DNA of 8,930 nucleotides, taken from contig CAZGTQ010000390.1 in the NCBI GenBank assembly GCA_964528575.1, forward strand, positions 1 through 8,930, in the 5' to 3' direction. This document shows, one piece after another, positions 1-6,247 of the stretch. The notes under the pieces are model-generated. The model saw only the letters and a list, made by a program, of their open reading frames with translations. It had not been told where the DNA came from and ran no database searches. Within the stretch, counting starts at the first letter, position 1. The number at the start of each line of letters is the position of its first letter. The position numbers and the translations under genes were made by a program. The stretch comes from CAZGTQ01 sp964528575 (GTDB lineage Bacteria; Planctomycetota; UBA1135; GCA-002686595).

Positions 1-1
1 C

Positions 2-2461
2 TCGACCGGAGTGCGCCTCGGCGACGTCGACGGCGACGGCGACCTCGACGCCTTCCTGCCGATCAAGGGCAAGGACGGCCTGTACCGCAACGTCGGCTCC
101 GGCGTGTTCGAGGACCGCAGCCAGGACGTGCCCGCCGCGCCCGGCGTGAGCGATACCCTCACGGCTGCGCTGGGCGACTTCGACGGCGACGGCGACCTCG
201 ACGCCTTGCTCGGCGAGCACAACCAGCAGAACCGCCTGTTCTCGAACGACGGTGCGGGCGTGTTTTCCGACGTCACCCCCCTGCAGCTCCCGGCCGACAT
301 CAAGTCCGAGAGCGACGTCGCCGTCGGCGACGTCGACGGGGACGGCGACCTCGACGTGTTCCTCGTGTACCGCAAGTTCTCCTCGTCCGAACAACCCGCC
401 CTCTTGGTCAACGACGGCTTCGGCGCGTTCGCCCTGGCGGCATCGCAGGTGCCCGTCTTCAACAACCTCGACAGCGACTCGGTAGCCCTCGCCGACGTCG
501 ACACCGACGGCGACCTCGACGTCGGCATCGGCAACGCGGGGCTCGACCGCCTGTGCCTGAACGACGGAGCGGGCACGTTCATCGAGCGGACCGGCGCCTT
601 CCCGCTGGACGGCATGTTCCAAACGAGCGTGATCCTCTTCGGCGACGTCGACGGCGACGGCCGCATCGATTGCGTCAAGGAAGGGGTCACGTACGGCACC
701 ATTTCCTTGTTCACCGGCGACGGCACGGGCCTCTTCGGCGCGCAGCCCGGCGCCATCCCGGACCTGGACTTCAGGCCGGTCGACGCGGTCCTCGAGGATC
801 TCGACGGCGACGGCGAGCTCGACCTCTTGGTCGCCAACCACGTGGGGCCCCTGCAGCTCTTCCTGGGCACCGCGACGGCCGCCTTCGTCGACGCCTCGAA
901 CCTGGCCCGGAGCCCCACGCAACAGGCCCAGGGGCTCGCGGTCGGCGACGTCGATGGCGACGGCGACCTCGACGCGTTCGTCGCCAACTGGCTGGAGCAG
1001 AACCGGCTGTTCCTCGGCGACGGCAGCGGCGGCGTCGTCGAGCCTTCGACGAACCTGCCCGGAGAAGAGCTCTCCGACGAAGGCGTCGCGCTGGGCGACG
1101 TGGACGGCGACGGCGACCTCGACGCGATCTTCGCGACGGGCGGCCAGGACCGGCTGTACCTCAACGACCAGGCCGGCTTCTTCACCGAAGTCGCCGGGGC
1201 GCTTCCCGTAGGGTCGACGCTCAGCACGGACGTCGAGCTCGGCGACGTGGACGGCGACGGCGACCTGGATGCGCTCGTCGCCAACGGCATCCCCCCGGTC
1301 GGCGGCGGCGGAGCGAACTCCCTCTATCGCAACGAGCTCGACACGCTCGGCGTCTTCACGGATGCGAGCGCGGCGCTACCGTTCTTCGAGGACCACTCCA
1401 GCGCGGTCGCGCTCGGCGACCTGGACGGCGACGGCGACCTCGACGCCATCGTCGCCAATATCGGCACGTTCACCGGCGGTCCGCAGGCGAACCGGCTGTA
1501 CCGCAACGTCGGCGGTTCGTTCGTCGACGGCTCGGCCCAGCTCCCCGCCCACATCGATCGCAGCGCCGACGTCACTCTCGCGGATCTCGACGGCGACGGC
1601 GACCTCGACGCGGTGCTCGCCACGCTCAACGGTCCGAACCGACTCTACGGCAACGACGGGACGGGGACGTTCTTCGACGCCTCCGCTCTGTTGCCCTCGA
1701 TCGACGACGCGTCGGCCGGCGTCGCCGTCGGGGACGTCGACGGCGACGGGAGCGCCGACATCTTCGTCGCCAACGCGATCCCGTTCCCGTTCGGCGGCGG
1801 ACAACAGAACCGGCTGTACCGCAACGACCTTCTGGGGTCGGGCGCGTTCCTCGACTGGACCGCGTCGCTGCCGCAGACGCCCGACGCCACCCTCGACGTC
1901 GAGCTCGCCGACATCGACGATGACGGCGACCTCGACGCCCTGGTTTCCCGCTCGGGCGAGCTCGCCCTGCTCCTGAACGACGGCGCGGGCCTCTTCGTCG
2001 AGGGCAACGGGCCCCCGACGATCGGGGGTTTCCTCGGCGCGACCGACATCGAGGTGGCGGATCTCGACGGCGACGGCGACCTCGACGTCCTGACGTCGAA
2101 CAGCGGGACGCAGAACCGCTTCTACACGAACGTCGCGCGCCACGTGGCGGCCGATACCGTCGCCGGGATCGGCAAGGGCTTGACGATGCGCGTCTATGGC
2201 CCGCCGCTCGGACCGTGGCTGCTCGGCACCGCGTCGGCGAAGAGCGCACTTCCGCTGCCGCCGTTCGGGACGCTCTACCTCGACCTGGCAACGTTCGCGT
2301 TGCAGTCGAGCGGAGCGCTCGCCCCCGACGGCGAAGCGACGTTCTCCGTCGCAGTGCCCGCCGCTCCGGCGCTCGTGGGCGCGACGGTGTACTGGCAGGC
2401 CGCCGTGGGTCCGAACCTGCGGCTGACGAACGCGCACGCGACGACGATCGGGACGTTGTAG
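2..2461 (+). CDS. FG-GAP/VCBS-repeat beta-propeller protein, 5'-truncated by window edge
   Basis: The frame is open from the left edge to a TAG at 2459-2461. The first in-frame GTG (11-13) lies inside a repeat and is almost certainly an internal Val, so the true start and any signal peptide are upstream. Numbering from that codon, 816 residues are visible. Fourteen Asp-rich calcium-loop motifs of the GDVDGDGDLD type begin near residues 5, 56, 107, 162, 212, 263, 313, 363, 412, 470, 525, 575, 634 and 684, one every 49-59 residues. Most are followed by a 'NRLYRNDG.G.F' strand, the classic FG-GAP/VCBS (integrin-alpha-like) propeller blade. Residues ~712-816 form a different, beta-rich, Pro/Gly/Ala-rich tail with an LxLTNA-like motif near the end; I associate such tails with large secreted planctomycete proteins. 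Likely role: exported or surface-anchored Ca2+-binding, adhesive or structural protein. No catalytic domain is visible. Family assignment is firm; exact function is unknown. Confidence 0.93.
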   Translation, partial: STGVRLGDVDGDGDLDAFLPIKGKDGLYRNVGSGVFEDRSQDVPAAPGVSDTLTAALGDFDGDGDLDALLGEHNQQNRLFSNDGAGVFSDVTPLQLPADIKSESDVAVGDVDGDGDLDVFLVYRKFSSSEQPALLVNDGFGAFALAASQVPVFNNLDSDSVALADVDTDGDLDVGIGNAGLDRLCLNDGAGTFIERTGAFPLDGMFQTSVILFGDVDGDGRIDCVKEGVTYGTISLFTGDGTGLFGAQPGAIPDLDFRPVDAVLEDLDGDGELDLLVANHVGPLQLFLGTATAAFVDASNLARSPTQQAQGLAVGDVDGDGDLDAFVANWLEQNRLFLGDGSGGVVEPSTNLPGEELSDEGVALGDVDGDGDLDAIFATGGQDRLYLNDQAGFFTEVAGALPVGSTLSTDVELGDVDGDGDLDALVANGIPPVGGGGANSLYRNELDTLGVFTDASAALPFFEDHSSAVALGDLDGDGDLDAIVANIGTFTGGPQANRLYRNVGGSFVDGSAQLPAHIDRSADVTLADLDGDGDLDAVLATLNGPNRLYGNDGTGTFFDASALLPSIDDASAGVAVGDVDGDGSADIFVANAIPFPFGGGQQNRLYRNDLLGSGAFLDWTASLPQTPDATLDVELADIDDDGDLDALVSRSGELALLLNDGAGLFVEGNGPPTIGGFLGATDIEVADLDGDGDLDVLTSNSGTQNRFYTNVARHVAADTVAGIGKGLTMRVYGPPLGPWLLGTASAKSALPLPPFGTLYLDLATFALQSSGALAPDGEATFSVAVPAAPALVGATVYWQAAVGPNLRLTNAHATTIGTL
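23..2086 (+). repeat. Tandem coding repeats: 14 calcium-loop blades, ~150-bp period
   Basis: The DNA encoding the loops recurs with a near-identical core (gacgtcgacggcgacggcga or close variants) about every 150-177 bp. Ten of the loops keep a full D-x-D-G-D-G-D-x-D. Others vary at one or two positions: ADVDTDGDLD (loop 4), GDVDGDGRID (5), EDLDGDGELD (6), GDVDGDGSAD (12) and ADIDDDGDLD (13). Between cores the sequence is diverged, so the array is an old protein-level repeat with core conservation rather than a fresh DNA tandem duplication. Fourteen loops would fit two seven-bladed propellers, but the 5' end is missing and the true number may be higher. Confidence 0.9.
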
Positions 2462-2486
2462 CTCGCCGGCTCGATCGTCACGCCTA

Positions 2487-2509
2487 CGCGCTCGAGACCC
2501 TCGAGCGCG
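2487..2509. terminator. Perfect 10-bp inverted repeat between convergent genes, possible bidirectional terminator
   Basis: Positions 2487-2496 (cgcgctcgag) and 2500-2509 (ctcgagcgcg) are exact reverse complements around a 3-base loop (acc). The element lies in the 113-bp gap between the stop of the propeller gene (2461, +) and the stop of the cheX-like gene (2575, -). This position fits a terminator shared by both converging transcripts. There is no T-run on either side, so it is not a canonical intrinsic terminator. Many high-GC bacteria use hairpins without U-tracts or Rho, so termination is inferred from position and symmetry only. Confidence 0.5.
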
Positions 2510-2574
2510 CCGAACCCCTCGCGAACCGCGCCCTGCGAAGGCTCGGAGCGGCTAGCACCTGGAACCACGCGCGC

Positions 2575-3216
2575 TCAACCGAGGTCGAACAAGTTCGGGA
2601 TCATCAGCACCCACGCCGATGGATCGAAGCTGTCGACGCGGCTCTTCGCGCGCGCGACGACGAGCTCGGTCTCGGGCGGGTTCGCGAGCACCGGGCGCGC
2701 TCCGTCGCGCACGCCCTGGCAGCCGGCCGCGCGGACGGTCGCGCCGCTCGGGAGGAACCAGCGCAGCGCGTTGTCGATCGCGCCGCCGACGAGGTTGCAG
2801 ACCTCGAGCATCGCGTCCTTGAGCGGCCGGTCGAGGTCGGTGCGCCGGCGCAGCGCGAGGATGTCCTCGTGCGACTTGAGCATGAGGAAGCTCGCCAGCG
2901 TGATCGCGTCCGCGAGCGGAACGAGCAGGCAGCCCTGGCGCATGCCGCTCCCCGCGCCATCGCCGGTGTCGGCCGCGCCGTCGATCGTGAGGCGGAACGC
3001 CAGGTGGATCGAGCCGCGCCCGCACGCGCGGTCGCCGGTCCTGCGCACCGACTCGACGTCGAGCGAGATGTCGCGGTTCGAGAAGAGCGAGATGTCCCGC
3101 GCGACTTGCTCGAGCGCGAGCTCCGCGAGGCTCGCGACCCCCGAGCCGTCGCTCGCCGGCCCCTCGTCCGCCGCCGCGGCCGCGGCCTCCGCCTGCTTCG
3201 CGTCCGCCGCGCTCAC
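2575..3216 (-). CDS. CheX/CheC-family CheY-P phosphatase
   Basis: 213 residues. The GTG start (3216-3214) is chosen because it overlaps the cheY stop as GTGA, indicating translational coupling, and has a GGAGG-like site 10 bases upstream. The same frame stays open far upstream, but there it is only a shadow of cheY and cheA. Residues ~1-30 are an Ala-rich, probably disordered lead. The rest resembles the CheC/CheX/FliY fold, with the phosphatase signature DxxxExxN at D134, E138 and N141, followed by a glycine pair and an amphipathic helix. In this family the Glu and Asn position the water that hydrolyses the aspartyl phosphate of CheY-P. Only one such motif is seen, as in CheX, whereas CheC has two. 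With cheY next to it, the obvious substrate is the adjacent receiver, allowing signal termination in the cytoplasm. Family assignment is good; the CheX versus CheC subtype is less certain, so no symbol is given. Confidence 0.82.
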   Translation of the reverse strand: MSAADAKQAEAAAAAADEGPASDGSGVASLAELALEQVARDISLFSNRDISLDVESVRRTGDRACGRGSIHLAFRLTIDGAADTGDGAGSGMRQGCLLVPLADAITLASFLMLKSHEDILALRRRTDLDRPLKDAMLEVCNLVGGAIDNALRWFLPSGATVRAAGCQGVRDGARPVLANPPETELVVARAKSRVDSFDPSAWVLMIPNLFDLG

Positions 3217-3605
3217 GCCGCCTCGCCCTCCGCCCGCAGGTACGGCGCGATCGCCGTGCGCAGGTCCGAAGGCGTCAGCGGCTTCTGCAGGTACGCGTTG
3301 ACCTCGTCCTCGGAGATCGTGTCGAAGATCGCCTCGGCCCGCTCGGTCGTGACGAGCACGACCGCGAGCTGCTCCTTCGTCCGCCGCCGGCGGACCGCGG
3401 CGAGGAAGCGCGCCCCGTCGAGCCGCGGCATGTTCCAGTCGCAGAGCACGACGCGCACGTCCGGCTGCTCGACGAGCTGCTGGATCGCGTCGACGCCGTC
3501 GGCGGCCTCGAGCACGACGTCGATCGGCAGGTCGGTCTGGCCGAGCACCCGCCTCAGCATCTTCCGCATGGTGGCGGAGTCGTCGACGATCAGGACGGCG
3601 TTCAT
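3213..3605 (-). CDS. cheY: CheY-like single-domain response regulator
   Basis: 130 residues, a stand-alone receiver domain with no output domain. All hallmark residues are present: the acidic pair D8-D9 (VLIVDDS), phospho-acceptor D56 in LCDWNMPRLDG, the conserved Thr in LVTT (T86), Y105 at the position of the CheY switch tyrosine, and K108 in the QKPL motif. Length and spacing match classical CheY closely. It should be phosphorylated by the kinase encoded just upstream and dephosphorylated by the CheX-like protein whose gene overlaps its stop codon. The target (flagellar switch, pilus motor or another partner) is not shown by the sequence. The gene starts 54 bases after the kinase stop, and no clear Shine-Dalgarno is seen before its ATG; a small hairpin lies there instead. 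Whether it serves flagellar motility or another chemosensory output is open. Confidence 0.93.
   Translation of the reverse strand: MNAVLIVDDSATMRKMLRRVLGQTDLPIDVVLEAADGVDAIQQLVEQPDVRVVLCDWNMPRLDGARFLAAVRRRRTKEQLAVVLVTTERAEAIFDTISEDEVNAYLQKPLTPSDLRTAIAPYLRAEGEAA
3227..3231 (-). promoter_or_regulatory. Shine-Dalgarno-like GGAGG for the cheX-like gene
   Basis: On the minus strand GGAGG reads within the last codons of cheY, 10 bases before the overlapping GTG at 3216. A second, weaker GAGG lies closer. Together with the GTGA stop/start overlap it supports the chosen start. Confidence 0.5.
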
Positions 3606-3610
3606 CGCGT

Positions 3611-3627
3611 CGGCGCACGGAGCGCCG
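3611..3627 (-). other. 6-bp hairpin just upstream of the cheY start
   Basis: cggcgc (3611-3616) and gcgccg (3622-3627) pair around a 5-base loop, ending 5 bases before the cheY ATG in the 54-base cheA-cheY gap. It covers the place where a Shine-Dalgarno would sit, and none is recognisable. It might tune cheY expression relative to cheA or act in mRNA processing. Short GC stems arise often by chance in DNA of this composition, so this is weak. Confidence 0.3.
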
Positions 3628-3659
3628 CTCGATCTTTCGGGCGTCGCAGGGCCGCTTCC

Positions 3660-6134
3660 TTAGCTTCGCGGCGCCTTTCCCGTCTCTCCGAACGGGTCGA
3701 ACAGGCGCGCCGACCCGCCGTCCGCGAGGATCGCCTCGTCGGGCGCCCCGCCGGCGCGCAGCACGATGCGTCGTCGGCCCTGGAGCTCGTCGACCGCGAC
3801 GCACGCCGTGCGACCGTCCGCGCCGAGCAGGATCCGCCGCCCGTTCTCGGCGCCGAGGGCGCAGAAACCGATCCACACGTCGCCATGCCGCACGAAGGCC
3901 TCGCCGTCCGGCAGGCGCAGGACCGGCCCGCGCGGCGCCGCGTCGTCGAGCGCGCTCGCGTACGGGATCGCGAAGCGGCGGCCGCCGCCGACGACGACGA
4001 GCGCGTCGAGCGCGGCGAGGCGCAGCGGCACCGTCAAGCGGAACGTCGTGCCCGCCCCGGCGGCGGTCTCGAGCGAGACCCCGCCGCCGAGCGCCTCGAC
4101 GTGCCGGCGCACGACGTCCATGCCGAGGCCCTGGCCGCCGCCGTCGCCCGCGGCGGCGCGCGTCGAGAGGCCGGGCAGAAAGATCATCTGGCGCGCGTCG
4201 ACGAGCGCGCTCCGGCCGACGAGGCCGTGCTCGCGCGCCTTCGCGACGACTTGCTCGACGTCGATCCCCGCGCCGTCGTCGGCGACGCAGATCTCGACCG
4301 TGCCCGCGCGCGCGCGCAGGCGCAGCGTGACGGCCCCGCGCGGGTCCTTGCCCGCGGCCGCGCGCTGCTCCGGCAGCTCGATGCCGTGGTCGGCCGCGTT
4401 GCGCGCGAGGTGCATGAGCGGTTCGGACAGCGCCTCGACCGTGCGGCGGTCGAGCTCGAGCTCGTCGGCGTCGAGCTCGACGCGCACGAGCTTCTTCGTG
4501 CGGCGCGCGACGTCGCGCGCGACGCGCGCCATCCGCTCGAACGTCGGGCGCAGCGAGACCAGGCGCAGCGACAGCGCGGTCTGCAGCGCGCGCCGCACGG
4601 CGTCGGCGACGCGCTCGAACGTGGCGAGCGCGTCGCGCTCGGGCGTGACGTCCGCGTCGCCCGCGCGGCGGCGCGACGCGCGCAGCGTCACGTGCAGGCC
4701 GAGCAGCTCCTCGGTGAGCGCGTCGAGGCGCTCCGCGCTGACGCGCACCGAGCCGTGCCCGCTGGCGGGATCGACCGCCGCCGGCGCGTCCTCGAGCGGC
4801 TCGAGCATGTCCCGCTCGAGCGAGGCGGCGAGCCCGGCGGGGTCGGCGCTGAGCACGCGCCACAGGCGCGCTCCGCTCGTCGCCTGCAGCTCGAGCGCGC
4901 GGTCGATCTCGGCGCGCGTGATGAATCCGAGCTCGACGAGCGTCTCCCCGAGCAAACGGCCGTTCGCGCGCTGCTCGCGCAGCGCGAGCTCGAGCGCGCG
5001 CGGCGTGATCAGGCGCAGGTGCACGAGGAGCGCGCCGAGCGGCAGCTTGCCGGGCTGCGGCGCCGCGCCGATCGCGCGCTGCGCGCGCAGCGCCGACGCG
5101 ATTTCGTCGATGCTCGCCAGGCCCAGCTCGATCAGCGTCTCGCCCAGCCGCTTGCCGGTCTCGCGCTGGTCGGCGAGCGCGAGCTCGAGCGCGCGCGGCG
5201 TGAGCACGCCCCGCTGCAGGAGCAGCTCGCCGAGGCGCGCGCGGCCCGCCCGCCGGGGCGCGCTCGGCTTCGGCGCAGCGGCCACCCCCGCGCGCGGCTC
5301 GCCGGCGCTCTCGCGCGGCGCGCGGATCGTCGCGGCGCAGCGCAGCGCGCTCACAGTCCGCTCGACGCGCCCGCGCCGCGGGGCGGTGGCGCCGCGCAGC
5401 GCGCCGTTGAGCTCGCGCAGGAGCGCGAACCCCTCGAAGAGCAGGTCGAAGTCGGCGCCGGTGATCGGCCGGCGGCGCTCGCGCAGGACGTCGAGCAGCT
5501 CCTCGCCCGCTCCCGCGACGTCGACGACGGCGTCGAGCGCGAGGAAGCCGGCCATGCCCTTGATCGAGTGGAACGCGCGGAACGCGCCTTGGATCTCGGC
5601 CGAGGCGGCGTCGGGCTCGCGTTCGACTTGCGCGAGCGCGCTCTCGCCCTCCTCGAGCAACTCGTCGGCCTCGACGAGGAAGTCGGGCAGGCACTCGTCC
5701 TCGAGCGCCGCGCGCGGCAGCTCCACCGGCTGCTCCGACGGGTCGCCGGCGACGCGGTCGTCGACCGCGACCGCCATCTCGACGAGGCGGTCGACCCAGC
5801 CCTCGAGGTCGCACGGCGGGGCCGCGCTCGCGCCGGACGAGCTCGCGTCCACCGCGTCGCGCACGGCCGCCGAGACCTCGAGCGCCTCGGCGAGCAGCGC
5901 CGCGCCGCGCGCGCACAACGCCCCCAGCTCGTCGGCGAGCGCGCCGTCGGTGAGCGTCGCGGGCCGCAGCACCGCGAGCTCCTCGCGCAGCTCGTCGAGG
6001 TCGAGCCGCGCGCGCCGCAGGTCGTCGTCGTCGCCCGCGGCGCCGTGCACGGTCCGCGCGAGCCGGCGCGCCAGGCCGGCGATGCCGGGACCGGAGCCGG
6101 GCCCCGACGTCGGGTTCGGAGTTTCGTGCGCCAT
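3660..6134 (-). CDS. CheA-type hybrid histidine kinase with tandem MshEN (c-di-GMP-binding type) modules
   Basis: 824 residues. Residues 1-~145: unassigned, charged, helix-rich region. ~146-245: HPt (P1) domain with phospho-acceptor H189 in FRAFHSIKGMAGF. 300-352 and 365-417: two MshEN/GspE-N-type modules, each two 24-residue motifs separated by 5 residues. ~462-560: CheA-like dimerisation and linker region (VRVSAERLDAL). ~565-705: ATPase with N-box HLARNAADHGIE (575-586), G1 VADDGAGID, F-box FLPGLST and G2 GGQGLGMDVV. ~709-815: shortened CheW-like domain. The expected reaction is ATP-dependent trans-autophosphorylation on H189 and transfer to the adjacent CheY. No canonical P2 (CheY-docking) domain is seen; its place is taken by the MshEN pair. 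The ATG at 6134 is the upstream-most plausible start, but it is preceded by a C-run rather than a Shine-Dalgarno. It heads a likely operon with cheY and cheX. The CheA core is certain; c-di-GMP binding is inferred from motif spacing. Confidence 0.93.
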   Translation of the reverse strand: MAHETPNPTSGPGSGPGIAGLARRLARTVHGAAGDDDDLRRARLDLDELREELAVLRPATLTDGALADELGALCARGAALLAEALEVSAAVRDAVDASSSGASAAPPCDLEGWVDRLVEMAVAVDDRVAGDPSEQPVELPRAALEDECLPDFLVEADELLEEGESALAQVEREPDAASAEIQGAFRAFHSIKGMAGFLALDAVVDVAGAGEELLDVLRERRRPITGADFDLLFEGFALLRELNGALRGATAPRRGRVERTVSALRCAATIRAPRESAGEPRAGVAAAPKPSAPRRAGRARLGELLLQRGVLTPRALELALADQRETGKRLGETLIELGLASIDEIASALRAQRAIGAAPQPGKLPLGALLVHLRLITPRALELALREQRANGRLLGETLVELGFITRAEIDRALELQATSGARLWRVLSADPAGLAASLERDMLEPLEDAPAAVDPASGHGSVRVSAERLDALTEELLGLHVTLRASRRRAGDADVTPERDALATFERVADAVRRALQTALSLRLVSLRPTFERMARVARDVARRTKKLVRVELDADELELDRRTVEALSEPLMHLARNAADHGIELPEQRAAAGKDPRGAVTLRLRARAGTVEICVADDGAGIDVEQVVAKAREHGLVGRSALVDARQMIFLPGLSTRAAAGDGGGQGLGMDVVRRHVEALGGGVSLETAAGAGTTFRLTVPLRLAALDALVVVGGGRRFAIPYASALDDAAPRGPVLRLPDGEAFVRHGDVWIGFCALGAENGRRILLGADGRTACVAVDELQGRRRIVLRAGGAPDEAILADGGSARLFDPFGETGKAPRS
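4884..5042 (-). other. MshEN module B (protein domain), arginine-less
   Basis: Kinase residues 365-417 repeat module A in the same 24-5-24 spacing (365-388, 389-393, 394-417), with LGALL/LGETL starts and ALREQ/ALELQ ends. The first residue of each motif, Arg in module A, is Pro365 and Leu394 here (codons CCG and TTG on the minus strand). In MshEN these arginines contact the ligand, so this copy may have lost c-di-GMP binding or bind weakly and serve a structural role. R393, just before L394, could partly compensate. Confidence 0.65.
4981..5203. repeat. Exact 28-bp direct repeat marking a 195-bp internal duplication
   Basis: Positions 4981-5008 and 5176-5203 are identical over 28 bases. They lie 195 bp (65 codons) apart and fall at the same place in the two MshEN modules, encoding TPRALELAL in both. 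The offset equals the distance between the modules (residue 300 to 365), so the second module looks like an in-frame tandem duplication. Identity is highest in this core and lower elsewhere. Confidence 0.75.
5079..5237 (-). other. MshEN module A (protein domain), intact motifs
   Basis: Kinase residues 300-352. Motif I runs R300-Q323 (begins RLGELL, ends ALADQ), then a 5-residue spacer, then motif II R329-Q352 (begins RLGETL, ends ALRAQ). The RLG starts, the internal Leu pattern, the ALxxQ endings and the 24-5-24 spacing match the known c-di-GMP-binding pattern of MshEN domains, best known at the N-terminus of type IV pilus and type II secretion ATPases. Both motif arginines are present, so ligand binding is plausible. 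Confidence 0.72.
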
Positions 6135-6210
6135 GGGGGACGGCGGCCGGCGCGGTGGGACGCGCGGCCTCCGACGGGCCTATCGAGGTCCGGGAGAGCG
6201 GAACTTGAGG

Positions 6211-6240
6211 CGAGCCGACCCGGCCGCCCGGCCCGGCTCG
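6211..6240 (-). terminator. GC-rich hairpin just after panB stop, possible terminator
   Basis: cgagccg (6211-6217) and cggctcg (6234-6240) form a 7-bp stem. The loop can itself pair (ggcc 6222-6225 with ggcc 6230-6233). On the minus strand the structure begins 7 bases after the panB stop (6250-6248), the right place for a terminator separating panB from the kinase cluster. No U-tract follows, so this is a weak, position-based call. The rest of the 113-bp panB-cheA gap (6135-6247) shows no promoter consensus I would trust. Confidence 0.4.
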
Positions 6241-6247
6241 GTCGCGC

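Noticed and set aside
11..13. GTG at 11 as the true start of the propeller protein
   Set aside because: It sits within a blade, directly before a complete Ca2+ loop, the frame is open to the edge, and no signal peptide follows.
23..2086. Regular DNA repeats considered as a CRISPR or satellite array
   Set aside because: They are in frame, encode FG-GAP loops, and the intervening sequence is conserved coding sequence, not unique spacers.
1376..2437. Open frames antisense to the propeller gene
   Set aside because: Their translations mirror the Asp/Gly repeats as Val/Glu/Arg strings; they are shadows of the repeat.
2215..3663. Open frame of 482 codons on the + strand across the propeller gene end and the cheX/cheY region
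   Set aside because: Composition is Arg-rich with no recognisable domain, and it overlaps three well-supported genes.
3217..5916. A 1113-codon open frame on the minus strand running into the cheX-like gene, which could suggest a giant fusion protein
   Set aside because: Only its last 213 codons look like protein. Upstream it overlaps cheY and cheA in another frame and is Arg/Ala low-complexity, while those genes have full family motifs.
6135..6247. Promoter for the kinase gene in the panB-cheA gap
   Set aside because: A gatagg-like box can be picked out, but there is no partner -35 at proper spacing, so it is not supported.
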